Below are positions 24,496 through 34,290 of a stretch of 64,000 bases of DNA, piece by piece. Where the stretch lies: assembly GCA_017889585.1 (NCBI GenBank), contig JAGFZX010000009.1:1-64000 (forward strand). Direction: 5' to 3'. Every line of letters starts with the position of its first letter. The first letter of the stretch is position 1. The translations under genes were made by a program, and so were the position numbers. The stretch comes from Bacillota bacterium. GTDB lineage: Bacteria > Bacillota > Negativicutes > DSM-13327. Below the pieces are notes generated by a model. The model was not told where the DNA came from, did not search any database, and saw only the letters and a list, made by a program, of their open reading frames with translations.

Positions 24496-24727
24496 ATATA
24501 ACGCCCTCCATACTAGACAAATCTTATTTAACATTGACTATTTTTCAGAATATTTTAAAATAACTTCCGCTTGATTTACAGCAGATATTTATTATTTTGT
24601 TGCAGCTTCAACAACGACTTGATACAAACTATTATCGCAAATTAATACTATTTATACAATATAATTTTTGACCAAAATCGACAAATTTCATTCCAATAAT
24701 GCATAATAACCATCATATCATTGAATG

Positions 24728-24765
24728 CAAAAAAAGACTTGACCATCGCCAAATCTTTTCAGTCT
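24728..24765 (-). terminator. Terminator of trx
   Basis: Minus-strand stem AAAAGA-TTG/CAAG-CTTTT with one mismatch, then TTTTTTT, just after the thioredoxin stop. Confidence 0.6.
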
Positions 24766-24768
24766 TAA

Positions 24769-25092
24769 CTATATAACTTTATCAATAGCATCCATCAAAT
24801 CTTTACGCGGACGATATCCAACAATGCGATCTACCTCTTTACCATCTTTAAACAACAACAAGGTAGGAATACTCATGACAGTGTAATTGTTCGCTAACTG
24901 CTGTTGTTCATCAACATTGACCTTAGCTACTATAGCTTTTCCTTCATATTCTAGAGCCACAGCCTCAAGTTCAGGGGCAACCATTTTACACGGGCCACAC
25001 CAAGATGCCCAAAAGTCTACAAGTACTGGCTTGCCAGCATTCAGTATTTTGTCGTTGAAATCATTTTCACCACTAATATTGAATACACTCAT
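24769..25092 (-). CDS. trxA: Thioredoxin
   Basis: A 107-aa thioredoxin fold with active site W-A-S-W-C-G-P-C-K and cis-Pro motif S-I-P-T-L-L-L-F. It reduces protein disulfides in the cytoplasm. Preceded by GGAGG; monocistronic with its own terminator. Confidence 0.95.
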   Translation of the reverse strand: MSVFNISGENDFNDKILNAGKPVLVDFWASWCGPCKMVAPELEAVALEYEGKAIVAKVNVDEQQQLANNYTVMSIPTLLLFKDGKEVDRIVGYRPRKDLMDAIDKVI

Positions 25093-25316
25093 TATGTAGC
25101 CTCCATTATTCCAATTTTAATTTCAGTATTAGCAACTATTTATCCCTTTATACAACAAGGATTATATTTATATTGTAGGAAATTAGCAATTAAAAGTCAA
25201 TACTTAATAAATATATATTATCAATAGAATCCAGTTATCGTTTATATATATTTAGTAAATCAAACAAAAACACGTAGCATTCTAATAAAATACTACGTGT
25301 TTATTATTTATATTAG

Positions 25317-25673
25317 GCTGTGAGTGATCAATAAGCCGAGTTTTGTACCGCTTACGCGGTGACGATCATCTATCTGGTCTGCCAGTTACCTGACAGCTCT
25401 AGCGACGCAACCCGGAAGGTTCAGCGGGCAGCTTCATCCCTTCCCTATTCGGTCTTGCTCCAGGTGGGGTTTACCTAGCCAGCCAGTCACCTGACTGCTG
25501 GTGCGCTCTTACCGCACCGTTCCATCCTTACCGGCCAAACCGGCGGTTTACATTTCTATGGCACTTTCCCTGAGGTCACCCTCGCTGGACGTTATCCAGC
25601 ACCCTGCCCTATGGAGCTCGGACTTTCCTCGTATGCTTTATGGGCATCCGCGATCATCTTTCCTACTCACAGC
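25317..25673 (-). ncRNA. rnpB: RNase P RNA (class A)
   Basis: On the minus strand it begins GCTGTGAGTAGGAAAGATGA, contains the conserved G-A-G-G-A-A-A-G region and ends at G-A-T-C-A-C-T-C-A-C-A-G-C. The two ends pair as helix P1 (GCTGTGAGT with ACTCACAGC). About 357 nt, typical for the catalytic RNA that matures tRNA 5' ends. ORFs drawn inside it are not genes. Confidence 0.93.
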
Positions 25674-25789
25674 ACTTTTAAACATTATTTAATTGACTAG
25701 ATAAATATAATACCATGAAACACTTATATGGTCAAGATATAGTTCTCATGTAATAAATTCCATACTAACAAAAATACTTCTAAATTCCT

Positions 25790-25910
25790 TAAAACCGTAG
25801 AGAGTAAAAACCACGTTAAACACAAAGATTTTATTAATATCTTCTTTGTGGTCTTCGTGTCCGCGTAGCGGCTTTGTATCTTTGTGTTAAAATAGGGTTT
25901 TCCAACTATT
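25790..25910. repeat. Dispersed GTAGAGAGTAAAAA-type intergenic repeat, copy 1
   Basis: Shares GTAGAGAGTAAAAA and CGTTAAACRCRAAGA with 46980-47150. Internal inverted pairing of AACACAAAGA with TCTTTGTGTT. Lies between rnpB and nif3 where nothing else is seen. Confidence 0.55.
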
Positions 25911-25930
25911 TCACAAAAAGCTTATACTTT

Positions 25931-27049
25931 TTAACAGACGCGGAAAACATCTTGATTAACCGTATCAATACTAATATCAACTGCCCATTTTTCTTTAGTA
26001 CTACAGGCAGTAAGATACTCAGCTAGGGCAGATACGACAGGCTCTTCTGTGGCAAAATGTCCGGCATCAATCACTGCAATACCAGCAGCTAATGCATCTT
26101 GAGCCTCATGATATTTTACATCACCAGTGATGAACACATCTGCTCCGGCAAAAGCGGCTTTATTTATAAACCCAGCACCGCTGCCTCCGCATACCGCAAC
26201 CTTTTTTATTACTTTTTCCAGTGGTCCAACTACATTGACACACTCTATACCTAACGCCATTTTAACATGATTGATAAACTCAGTAAGTAGCATGGGTGCT
26301 ATCAGTTTGCCAACACGCCCCAGCCCCAAAGAATGACCTGAATTAGCAAGCTGATAGAGATCATAGGCTACCTCTTCATAAGGGTGAACTTTGAGCATGG
26401 CCTTGAGCACTCGTCGGCAGATTTTTTCAGGCACAATTGTTTCTAAACGGGCTTCTTGCACATATTCCACAACACCATTACTGCCAATAAAAGGCTGAGC
26501 ACCATCTAATGGTAAGAAAGAACCTGTTCCATTTGATGAAAATGTACAGTGACTATAATTGCCCACATGCCCAGCTCCAGCCTCAGATATCGCCCTACGT
26601 ACTGCTTCCATATGAGTGCTCGGTACAAATACTACTAGTTTATACAATTTTTCGCTATAACTCACAGTAAGAGGTTCGGCATCCTGTAAATTCAGCTTGG
26701 AAACCAAAATATCATTAACTCCGCCAGTCGCGATGTCAAGATTGGTATGAGCAGCATATACTGCAATATTTGCCTTTAACAAACTTGTTAATATTTGTCC
26801 TTGAGGTAAATCAGTGCGGATACGATTAACGGCTTTAAATAGAATAGGATGATGAGTAATAATCATATCAATACCATCTTGTACAGCCTGGTCAACAACA
26901 GCTTTCGTTACATCCAAGGTGATAAGTAGCTTAGTAATCCTTTGGGCAGGACTGCCAAGTAACAACCCCACATTATCCCAGCTTTCAGCTAGATACTTCG
27001 GCGCAAGCCGCTCCATAGCATCTATGATAACCTGACATTTTACAGACAT
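25931..27049 (-). CDS. Nif3-like dinuclear metal center protein (YqfO type)
   Basis: A 372-aa protein of the NIF3/YqfO family, with D-N-V-G-L-L-L-G-S near the start, the metal motif I-T-H-H-P-I-L-F, H-T-N-L-D and a C-terminal I-D-A-G-H-F-A-T-E. The Firmicutes form has an inserted PII-like domain (about 125-225), consistent with this length. GTP cyclohydrolase or hydrolase roles have been proposed; function unsettled. Overlaps trmK by 10 bases. Confidence 0.88.
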   Translation of the reverse strand: MSVKCQVIIDAMERLAPKYLAESWDNVGLLLGSPAQRITKLLITLDVTKAVVDQAVQDGIDMIITHHPILFKAVNRIRTDLPQGQILTSLLKANIAVYAAHTNLDIATGGVNDILVSKLNLQDAEPLTVSYSEKLYKLVVFVPSTHMEAVRRAISEAGAGHVGNYSHCTFSSNGTGSFLPLDGAQPFIGSNGVVEYVQEARLETIVPEKICRRVLKAMLKVHPYEEVAYDLYQLANSGHSLGLGRVGKLIAPMLLTEFINHVKMALGIECVNVVGPLEKVIKKVAVCGGSGAGFINKAAFAGADVFITGDVKYHEAQDALAAGIAVIDAGHFATEEPVVSALAEYLTACSTKEKWAVDISIDTVNQDVFRVC

Positions 27050-27729
27050 TGTCTTTTAGCCTCCAGTTGTTTTCTTCTCTCAATGTACTCATCATATTTA
27101 GAACTTTGCCGCGCAGTATTACTTGCTGCCATTTCATGCAAAACTCGCTCTGTCTGAGCAATAAGATTCTTAATATGTAACTCTAGCAATTTTGGCTTAT
27201 TATCCCATAATATCATACCTATATCATACATGATAGGCTCCGTTATTAGGCCTACCCCTTGTTCCGCTACAACAATTTCATATAACCTGCCATCATCTTG
27301 AACTAACGCCTCATCGATAATTCTCCATTTATTAGTACTTAACCAGCGGCGTACCGTAGCAGTTGCCACCATAGGCTGTAAAATTAAACGACTGAGAGTA
27401 CTTGTTATCTCTGGATTACTGTTCAATATTTCAATAATAGTACTACCACCCATCCCAGCAATGATTACTGTATCGACTTCCCCTGGAGAAAGCACCGAAA
27501 GTCCATCACCAAAACGCACAGAAATTTTATTATGTAGTCCCAAACCTTCAATATTATCTTTGGCTGCCTGATAGGGTCCTATATGAACATCACCTGCTAC
27601 AGCTGAAATAGCAATGTTCTTTTGCACGAGTTCTATAGGCAAATAAGCATGATCTGTACCAATATCAGCCATACGTGCTCCCTGAGGCACAAAAGCTGCC
27701 AATGCTGCCAATCGTCCACTAAGCTTCAC
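27040..27729 (-). CDS. trmK: tRNA (adenine(22)-N1)-methyltransferase
   Basis: A 229-aa Rossmann-fold methyltransferase (YqfN family) with SAM motif M-A-D-I-G-T-D-H-A-Y-L-P, V-A-G-D-V and I-I-A-G-M-G-G. It forms m1A22 in tRNA. GTG start behind AAGGTGAG. Its pairing with the Nif3 gene downstream of rpoD is the standard Firmicutes order. Confidence 0.9.
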   Translation of the reverse strand: MKLSGRLAALAAFVPQGARMADIGTDHAYLPIELVQKNIAISAVAGDVHIGPYQAAKDNIEGLGLHNKISVRFGDGLSVLSPGEVDTVIIAGMGGSTIIEILNSNPEITSTLSRLILQPMVATATVRRWLSTNKWRIIDEALVQDDGRLYEIVVAEQGVGLITEPIMYDIGMILWDNKPKLLELHIKNLIAQTERVLHEMAASNTARQSSKYDEYIERRKQLEAKRQCL

Positions 27730-27852
27730 TTTATTCTCACCTTTCTAAGTTATTGCTCAATCATTACTTTTTCCACACTACACCTAAAAAATTTATATTT
27801 TATGGCGATATAGCAAAAAATGCAAAGCATAGCTTTGCATCTCAATATCATA

Positions 27853-27928
<76 letters not shown>

Positions 27929-27932
27929 GAAA

Positions 27933-28007
27933 TGGTGACCCGTGGGGGAATCGAACCCCCGTTATCGCCGTGAAAGGGCGGTGTCTTGACCGCTTGACCA
28001 ACGGGCC
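27933..28007 (-). tRNA. tRNA-Glu (anticodon TTC)
   Basis: 75 nt with encoded CCA; anticodon loop C-T-T-T-C-A-C; acceptor GGCCCGT with ACGGGTC. Confidence 0.95.
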
Positions 28008-28027
28008 GTATTTCCTTAAATGAATAA

Positions 28028-28102
28028 TGGTGGGCCCACCTGGGATCGAACCAGGGACCAGCCGGTTATGAGCCGGCTGCTCTACCGCTGAGCTATAGGC
28101 CC
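28028..28102 (-). tRNA. tRNA with anticodon CAT (elongator Met or Ile2)
   Basis: 75 nt with encoded CCA; acceptor GGGCCTA/TGGGCCC; anticodon stem CCGGC-TCATAA-CCGG. The lack of a first-pair mismatch argues against initiator. Met versus lysidine-modified Ile2 cannot be settled by eye. Confidence 0.9.
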
Positions 28103-28117
28103 GTTTAATGACTAGAA

Positions 28118-28193
28118 TGGCTCCTGGAGTAGGACTCGAACCTACGACCGATCGGTTAACAGCCGATTGCTCTACCAACTGAGCTATCCAGGA
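28118..28193 (-). tRNA. tRNA-Asn (anticodon GTT)
   Basis: 76 nt with encoded CCA; anticodon loop C-T-G-T-T-A-A; acceptor TCCTGGA/TCCAGGA. First of four clustered tRNAs downstream of rpoD. Confidence 0.95.
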
Positions 28194-28263
28194 ATTTTAC
28201 CAACTTAATTAGTATAATCTAATATTAACATTATGTCAATAACTTTTTTCTTAAATCATGAAA

Positions 28264-29379
28264 TTACTCTAAAAAGTCTTTAAGCTTTTTGCTGCGACTA
28301 GGGTGACGTAGTTTTCTGAGGGCTTTGGCCTCAATCTGACGAATACGTTCACGAGTAACACCAAAATGTTGCCCTACCTCTTCTAACGTACGCGCTCGCC
28401 CATCATCCAGGCCAAATCTTAATCTAAGGACTTTTTCCTCCCGTGGAGTCAGTGTATCTAGCACTTCTTCTAATTGCTCTTTTAAGAGCATAAAGGAAGC
28501 TGCTTCAGCTGGTGCTTGCGCATCCTGATCTTCAATAAAATCTCCTAAGTGAGAATCTTCTTCCTCACCAATCGGTGTTTCTAACGATACAGGCTCTTGA
28601 GCAATTTTCATAATTTCTCGTACACGCTCAACGCTAATATCCATTTCCTTAGCAATTTCTTCAGGCAGCGGTTCACGTCCTAGTTCCTGTAATAATTGCC
28701 TAGATACTCGAATCAGCTTATTAATTGTCTCCACCATATGCACTGGGATACGAATAGTCCGTGCTTGGTCAGCAATCGCCCGAGTAATAGCTTGGCGAAT
28801 CCACCAAGTAGCATAGGTACTAAATTTATAACCTTTATTATAATCAAATTTTTCAACGGCTTTGATAAGACCTAAGTTGCCTTCTTGAATTAAATCCAAG
28901 AACAGCATACCACGTCCAACATAGCGTTTGGCAATACTGACGACTAAGCGCAAATTAGCCTCAGCCAAACGTCTCTTTGCTTCTTCGTCACCTTGTTCCA
29001 TACGCTGGGCAAGCTTAATCTCTTCATCGCCAGTCAGCAAAGGAACTCTACCAATCTCCTTAAGATACATACGAACAGGATCATCAATACTAATACCATC
29101 TGGAATGGTTAAATCAATATCAACTTCATCTGCTGTAATTTCTTCCTTTTCCAAAATCTCAGGTTCTTCTACTCTTTCAGCATCATCGGGAAGCTCATCA
29201 ACTATTTCAATCCCTTTGCTTGAAAATACTTCATACATATCCTCAATTTCATCAGGAGATAAATCCTCACTTTGGAGAGTATCCATGATCTCAGCATAAG
29301 TTAACACGCCACCGTGTTTTTTCCCTTTATTCACCAATTTCGTTACATGTTCACTAGGTACACTCTTTTTTTCTGTCAT
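28264..29379 (-). CDS. rpoD: Primary sigma factor RpoD/SigA
   Basis: A 371-aa housekeeping sigma factor: region 1.1 (about 1-75), region 1.2 ([11 protein letters not shown]), region 2 ([33 protein letters not shown]), region 3 and region 4 ([17 protein letters not shown]). The ATG at 29379 follows GGAGGGG; the frame upstream starts inside that site. In operon with dnaG, as in most Firmicutes. Confidence 0.97.
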   Translation of the reverse strand: MTEKKSVPSEHVTKLVNKGKKHGGVLTYAEIMDTLQSEDLSPDEIEDMYEVFSSKGIEIVDELPDDAERVEEPEILEKEEITADEVDIDLTIPDGISIDDPVRMYLKEIGRVPLLTGDEEIKLAQRMEQGDEEAKRRLAEANLRLVVSIAKRYVGRGMLFLDLIQEGNLGLIKAVEKFDYNKGYKFSTYATWWIRQAITRAIADQARTIRIPVHMVETINKLIRVSRQLLQELGREPLPEEIAKEMDISVERVREIMKIAQEPVSLETPIGEEEDSHLGDFIEDQDAQAPAEAASFMLLKEQLEEVLDTLTPREEKVLRLRFGLDDGRARTLEEVGQHFGVTRERIRQIEAKALRKLRHPSRSKKLKDFLE

Positions 29380-29432
29380 TTTACTCCCCTCCTCCATTGG
29401 TCATCCCAATCAAGGCTTAGTTTATTTTTTGA

Positions 29433-31238
29433 CTATAAATAATGTAGTTTGTTGATTTCATTATTTATTCGCTGACTTTCCGCTAATTCCTGCAAAAATC
29501 GACTATCACCCATGCGCTCTAATTCATCAGCTCTGAGCCTGTGCTGTTCATATAATACTTTCAATTGCGTTAACCTCATACTTTTTATACAATCATCAAC
29601 CATTTTTATACTATCATCATATTGTATATCGATTAACATAATACGAGATAATTCTGCATTTGCTGCTTCACTTAATAACATTGTCCAAGTAATATCAGCA
29701 GTATCCTTTCCCATATTATACTCATTAAATATTAATTTAATTATCTCACATCTATGTTCTCCCTGTATTTCTTCAATAGAAAGATTGGTTTGAATATATG
29801 ATATAAGTGACTTATCTTCACACATCAACCGAATAAGATGCCTTTCAGCTTGCTCTGTAGCAATTGATGGGGTATTCACAACTACTAGATTAGATATATT
29901 CTTCCCCACATTTACATTTTTATCCTTTTTGGAGTTAAATAAAAATTTACGCACTTCACTGCGTATTGCACTTTCGTCTATAGCTAGCGACTGTGATACA
30001 CGAGCAATATGAGCATTCACTTCTACAGCGTTATTTGCCTCTGCTAAAACAGGCACTATTTTGGACACTATGGCCACTTTACCTTCTAAATTGCTATGAT
30101 CAATACTCTCAAAGGCCTGTTTTATTTGATAATCTAAGAAATCGATGGCTTCTTTGATAAGTACTTTAAATTCTTCCGCCCCATGTTTACGAATAAATTC
30201 ATCAGGATCTTTTCCATCTGGGATTAGAATAACACGAATATTTGCCCCCATATTACGCAGAATTGACAATGCCCGCAAAGTAGCATTTTGTCCCGCTGCA
30301 TCGCTGTCATAGGCAAAAAGTATTTCTTCAGCATTACGGAGTAACATTTTAGCCTGCTCAGGAGAAAAAGCGGTACCTAGGGAACCAACTACATTTTTTA
30401 TACCAAAGGCATGAGCAGTAATGACATCCATATACCCTTCCACCACAATCGCCTGGCCACATTCCTTGATAAACTTATGAGCAGTATCAAAACCAAATAA
30501 AATATTTCTTTTATTAAATACAGGAGTCTCTGGCGAATTTAAATATTTGGGTTGGCTATCATCAACAACCCTTCCGCCAAAACCTGCGACCCTGCCACGG
30601 GCATCGCAAATAGGAAACATGATACGATTACGGAATCGATCATAGACGCCATCACCAGAACTTCGCTCCACAGCCAAGCCAGACTTAAGTAAAGTGCCCT
30701 GTTCCACACCCCGTCCTAAAAAGGCTTGCCCTAATTTATCCCAAGCTGGCGGAGCAAAACCGATCTTAAAACTTTCAATAATTTCATTTGTAATACCACG
30801 ACCCTGTAAATATTCCTTAGCTTGTTTACCATAAGCTGTTTTAGTCAAACAAGCATAAAAAAAATCTCTCGCCATTTCATTCGCACGATATAGTTTGTTT
30901 ATTTCCCGTTCCCTAATCAACTCTTGTTCTGTTTTTTCTTTTTGTGGTAATGGAATATTCATTTTTCGCGCTAAAATTTTCACAGCATCAAAAAAACTAA
31001 TATTTTCAATTTTCATCAAAAAATTAAATACATTACCCCCACTCTGACAGCCAAAACAGTAAAAAAAACCTTTATCTGTTGTTACAGAAAATGACGGAGT
31101 ATTCTCATGGTGAAATGGACAACATCCCCAATAATTTTTACCTTTCTTTTTTAAAGGCACATACTCTGATAGAATGCTTACAATATCACATTCTGAGCGC
31201 AATCTATCAATAAATTCATCATAAACTGCATCCTTCAT
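29433..31238 (-). CDS. dnaG: DNA primase
   Basis: A 601-aa primase that makes RNA primers at the replication fork. N-terminal zinc ribbon C-C-P-F-H ... C-F-G-C (about 38-65), catalytic core, Toprim motif V-V-E-G-Y-M-D-V (about 268) and D-S-D-A-A-G, and a helicase-binding C-terminal region. Usual length. Upstream of rpoD with a 53-base gap. Confidence 0.95.
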   Translation of the reverse strand: MKDAVYDEFIDRLRSECDIVSILSEYVPLKKKGKNYWGCCPFHHENTPSFSVTTDKGFFYCFGCQSGGNVFNFLMKIENISFFDAVKILARKMNIPLPQKEKTEQELIREREINKLYRANEMARDFFYACLTKTAYGKQAKEYLQGRGITNEIIESFKIGFAPPAWDKLGQAFLGRGVEQGTLLKSGLAVERSSGDGVYDRFRNRIMFPICDARGRVAGFGGRVVDDSQPKYLNSPETPVFNKRNILFGFDTAHKFIKECGQAIVVEGYMDVITAHAFGIKNVVGSLGTAFSPEQAKMLLRNAEEILFAYDSDAAGQNATLRALSILRNMGANIRVILIPDGKDPDEFIRKHGAEEFKVLIKEAIDFLDYQIKQAFESIDHSNLEGKVAIVSKIVPVLAEANNAVEVNAHIARVSQSLAIDESAIRSEVRKFLFNSKKDKNVNVGKNISNLVVVNTPSIATEQAERHLIRLMCEDKSLISYIQTNLSIEEIQGEHRCEIIKLIFNEYNMGKDTADITWTMLLSEAANAELSRIMLIDIQYDDSIKMVDDCIKSMRLTQLKVLYEQHRLRADELERMGDSRFLQELAESQRINNEINKLHYL

Positions 31239-31616
31239 AACATCACCTTTTAACCTATCTGCATCACTCAGCCTGTGCGTTGTCCCTCAACCTACTCCAT
31301 ATATAGGGACTAAGAGGTCTGTTTAAGTTTTCTATTAATTTTAGCATACCCAATATTATTAAAAGAAAATCCAAATTCGATTTTTGACTTATTTCTACAC
31401 AAAATCCCATAATCCTGCTATAATATCAAGATAAGATGATACATTTTATTTAAAAAGATCATAACTTATCTTTCACAATAACAGTATTCAATATAAATTT
31501 TAATTATCCTCTATTTCTTCTTGACAATACTTATTTTATTCGCTAGTAACAATTTATACTTTCAGACACAGTAAAAAAAGGTAATCGGATCTGAGCTCCG
31601 ATTACCTTTTTAGGGA
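31239..31616. other. AT-rich gap upstream of dnaG with a terminator
   Basis: No gene seen. A symmetric terminator (31575-31611) ends dgt. The rest should contain the dnaG-rpoD promoter; no confident -35/-10 pair was found. Confidence 0.5.
31575..31611. terminator. Bidirectional-type terminator after dgt
   Basis: Perfect 15-bp stem AAAAAGGTAATCGGA/TCCGATTACCTTTTT with a 7-base loop, 5 bases from the dgt stop. Confidence 0.85.
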
Positions 31617-32612
31617 TTATAGCGTAGTCCACTTTGAAGGGATAAATAATTTTTCAAATAAATTAACAGCGTACATATCTGTCAATCCTGCAATATAATC
31701 AACAATTGTTACTTCTAGTCCCCACTCCCCTTCACGTTCCAAATATTCCTGAGGTAACTTTTCAGGATGGACTATCAAATATTCATATAACTTCTGAATA
31801 ATATATTTAGCTTTTTTACGATCAGTTTCAAGTTCAACTGAATGATAAATTTTTTTAAACATAAACTCACGAAATTCTTCCATAGCATTTTTCACTTTGG
31901 ATGACATACGTATTTCACTATGCCCCTCTGATGTTTTGATCATATCAGCTACCATTACGGTAATCATACTCGAGGGATTCGTCCCGAGTATTTTAGCAAC
32001 TTTTTCCGGTAAATCAATCCCTTTAATCATGCCAGCCCTAATCCCATCATCATAATCATGACATAAATAAGCAATACGATCACCAATACGTACAATATTG
32101 CCCTCTAATGTCAATGGCTTGTTGTCACCAGTATGATTTAGAATCCCATCTCTTACCTCTATCGTCAAATTTAGCCCTTTACCGTCTCTTTCAATATATT
32201 GTACTACTCTCAGGCTCTGTTCATTATGATTATAATGACCAATAATCTCCCGCAAGGCATATTCACCGACATGTCCAAAAGGAGTATGCCCCACATCATG
32301 TCCTAAGGCAATGGCTTCCGTCAAATCTTCATTCAACATTAATGCCCGGGTGATTGTCCGTGATATTTGTGCTACTTCCAGGCTATGAGTCATACGCATA
32401 CGATAATGATCTCCAGGTGAAATATATACTTGAGTTTTATGTTTTAAGCGCCTAAATGCCTTACTATGAATAATCCGATCACGATCACACTGAAAAGCTG
32501 TACGAAATTCACAACACTCTTCATCTCTTTCACGCACTGCTTCACGACTCTTGCTGGCAAATGACGATAATATCTTATATTCTTGTCCTTCAATACGCTC
32601 ACGTATGTTCAC
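31617..32612 (-). CDS. dgt: dGTP triphosphohydrolase-like HD protein
   Basis: A 331-aa HD-domain dNTP triphosphohydrolase: R-L-K-H-K-T-Q-V, R-M-T-H-S-L-E-V-A-Q, A-I-A-L-G-H-D-V-G-H-T-P-F-G-H and the later D-R-I-A-Y-L-C-H-D-Y-D-D supply metal ligands. It hydrolyses dGTP (or dNTPs) to the nucleoside and triphosphate. GTG start at 32612 behind GGGAGG; the longer frame lacks support. The gene often precedes dnaG in this class of bacteria. Confidence 0.9.
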   Translation of the reverse strand: MNIRERIEGQEYKILSSFASKSREAVRERDEECCEFRTAFQCDRDRIIHSKAFRRLKHKTQVYISPGDHYRMRMTHSLEVAQISRTITRALMLNEDLTEAIALGHDVGHTPFGHVGEYALREIIGHYNHNEQSLRVVQYIERDGKGLNLTIEVRDGILNHTGDNKPLTLEGNIVRIGDRIAYLCHDYDDGIRAGMIKGIDLPEKVAKILGTNPSSMITVMVADMIKTSEGHSEIRMSSKVKNAMEEFREFMFKKIYHSVELETDRKKAKYIIQKLYEYLIVHPEKLPQEYLEREGEWGLEVTIVDYIAGLTDMYAVNLFEKLFIPSKWTTL

Positions 32613-32716
32613 AAGATCGCCTCCCTTTGTCTCAATTATACAATAAATTCCATAGATAGTGAAATTTATTATTTCCACTATCCATGCTATAATATTAACT
32701 AAAAGGAGAGATTTGT

Positions 32717-33193
32717 ATGAAAACTAAAATTTTAACTTTCACTTTGCTGATCTGCCTAGTATTTACAGCTACTGCCATGGCTGCCAAACCGATCATTAAA
32801 GCTGATCAACAATATTTTGATATTAATACAGGACTCTATATGTTAAATGGAAATGTGTACATAGAAATTAAAAATCGTATTATTACCGCTGGGCAGGCTA
32901 AAGTGAGTATGTCTTCATTAGAAGTATGGGGCTTTGGTGGCATCACCGTTACTCAGGATGATATTTACTTTACAGGCGATAACGTCTATGTGCATGGCCC
33001 CAGTGATCGAGCTACCATTGAGGGAAATATAAATTTTAGTCGCACAAATATAAAAATTGCTGCTGATCGAGTAGATTATAACTGGCGAGATAAAAATGCT
33101 GTATTTAGTGGCAATGTACAAGTTTTACAAAATAATAATTATTTTACCGCAGATAGTATAAAATACAATATTGAAACAAATACAATTTTATAG
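32717..33193 (+). CDS. LptA/OstA-like periplasmic protein
   Basis: A 158-aa exported protein: signal peptide (about 1-22, A-M-A-A cleavage), then an OstA-like beta-jellyroll repeat (D-Q-Q-Y-F-D-I-N-T-G-L-Y-M-L-N-G-N-V-Y; I-E-G-N-I-N-F; A-V-F-S-G-N-V-Q-V). LptA-type proteins bridge LPS from inner to outer membrane, so this is evidence for a diderm envelope. It is alone here, divergent from dgt, with TATAAT about 25 bases upstream and AAAGGAG as ribosome binding site. Confidence 0.8.
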   Translation: MKTKILTFTLLICLVFTATAMAAKPIIKADQQYFDINTGLYMLNGNVYIEIKNRIITAGQAKVSMSSLEVWGFGGITVTQDDIYFTGDNVYVHGPSDRATIEGNINFSRTNIKIAADRVDYNWRDKNAVFSGNVQVLQNNNYFTADSIKYNIETNTIL

Positions 33194-33197
33194 AGAT

Positions 33198-33232
33198 AAG
33201 AAAACCCCCGGAAAAATTCCGAGGGTTTTCTT
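33198..33232 (+). terminator. Terminator of the lptA-like gene
   Basis: AAGAAAACCC with GGGTTTTCTT, inner CGGAA/TTCCG, small loop; 4 bases after the stop. Confidence 0.8.
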
Positions 33233-33239
33233 GCGTAAT

Positions 33240-33345
33240 CATAAATTATATCACTTTCTTGATTCCAAAAAGCAGGCACACGATGCTTCAGCGACGATGC
33301 GTTGCTGCCTGCGTCTGAGGACTTGGCACAAGCCAAGTCTTTTCT
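33240..33345. repeat. Palindromic repeat, copy 2 (CTTTCTTGATTCC plus TTGGC hairpin)
   Basis: Contains ACTTTCTTGATTCC (33253-33266) and a perfect GACTTGGC-acaa-GCCAAGTC hairpin (33320-33339). Same two modules as 13092-13158 and 40549-40684. Confidence 0.6.
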
Positions 33346-33369
33346 TATATCTAATCTATTGCATATTTG

Positions 33370-34215
33370 CTATTTTGTATGTATTTCGCAAAATTCTCTA
33401 TCAAGTGTTGCGTTCTTGCATATAATTCCCATTATCTTATTAGCAGTTTCCTCAATTGCCCTATTTGAGACATCAATAATCGGACATTTTAATTTATACA
33501 TAATACTTTTAGCATATTCCACTTCTTCTTTAATACGCTCAATACCAGCATAACACGATTCAGGATCTAGCCCCATGGACGTAAGTCTTTCTGTACGAAT
33601 ACTATTCAGTTTAAGCGGATCAATAATCAAACCTATAATTCGCTCAGTAGGAACTTTAAATAGCTGTTCAGGCGGTGATACTTCTGGCACCATTGGGACA
33701 TTAGCTACTTTTATTTTTTTATGAGCCAAATACATGCTAAGAGGTGTTTTAGAAGTCCGGGATACTCCAACAAGCACAACATCAGCTTTTAATAAGCCCC
33801 AAGGATTTTTGCCGTCATCGTATTTTACGGCAAATTCTACTGCGGCAACCCGCTTGAAATATTCCTCATCCAATTTATGAATAAGCCCTGGCTTAAGTTT
33901 AGGAACTAGGCCTGAAACATTTTGCACCGCATTAATCATTGGCCCCATAACATCAATAGTAGGGATACCGCACTGCTCAGCCAGTGCCGATAAAGCCGCC
34001 CTTAGTTCAGGACCCACTATAGTATGACAAATTACACTGTTATGGACGGTTGCTTCCTCAATAATTTTTTCAATTTGTTGTACAGTTTTAATATAAGGAA
34101 TGCGCAGGATTTCAAAGGAATTGCCGTTAAATTGGCTAGCTGTAGCCCTAGCGATCATTTCAGCCGTCTCTCCAATTGAATCTGACAAAGCATAAATTAT
34201 CGGCAACTTAACCAT
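33370..34215 (-). CDS. ppsR: PEP synthase / PPDK regulatory protein (kinase-pyrophosphorylase)
   Basis: A 281-aa DUF299 protein (YqfL). Such enzymes phosphorylate with ADP and dephosphorylate with Pi a Thr on pyruvate phosphate dikinase or PEP synthase. The nucleotide loop G-V-S-R-T-S-K-T-P-L-S-M-Y-L is near 150. Start motif I-Y-A-L-S-D-S-I-G-E-T-A is typical. Located just after glyS, as usual. No PPDK gene is in the window. Confidence 0.9.
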   Translation of the reverse strand: MVKLPIIYALSDSIGETAEMIARATASQFNGNSFEILRIPYIKTVQQIEKIIEEATVHNSVICHTIVGPELRAALSALAEQCGIPTIDVMGPMINAVQNVSGLVPKLKPGLIHKLDEEYFKRVAAVEFAVKYDDGKNPWGLLKADVVLVGVSRTSKTPLSMYLAHKKIKVANVPMVPEVSPPEQLFKVPTERIIGLIIDPLKLNSIRTERLTSMGLDPESCYAGIERIKEEVEYAKSIMYKLKCPIIDVSNRAIEETANKIMGIICKNATLDREFCEIHTK

Positions 34216-34290
34216 AATATCCTCTCCCCTTTGTACTGATGAAGTACATATTTAAATATGTACTTCATCATAGGTCCTATATATGAATGA

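Noticed and set aside
25501-25692. 63-aa plus-strand ORF
   Set aside because: Lies inside rnpB; no ribosome binding site.
31370-31430. Plus-strand promoter (TTGACT ... TATAAT)
   Set aside because: Spacing is about 29 bases and no plus-strand gene follows.
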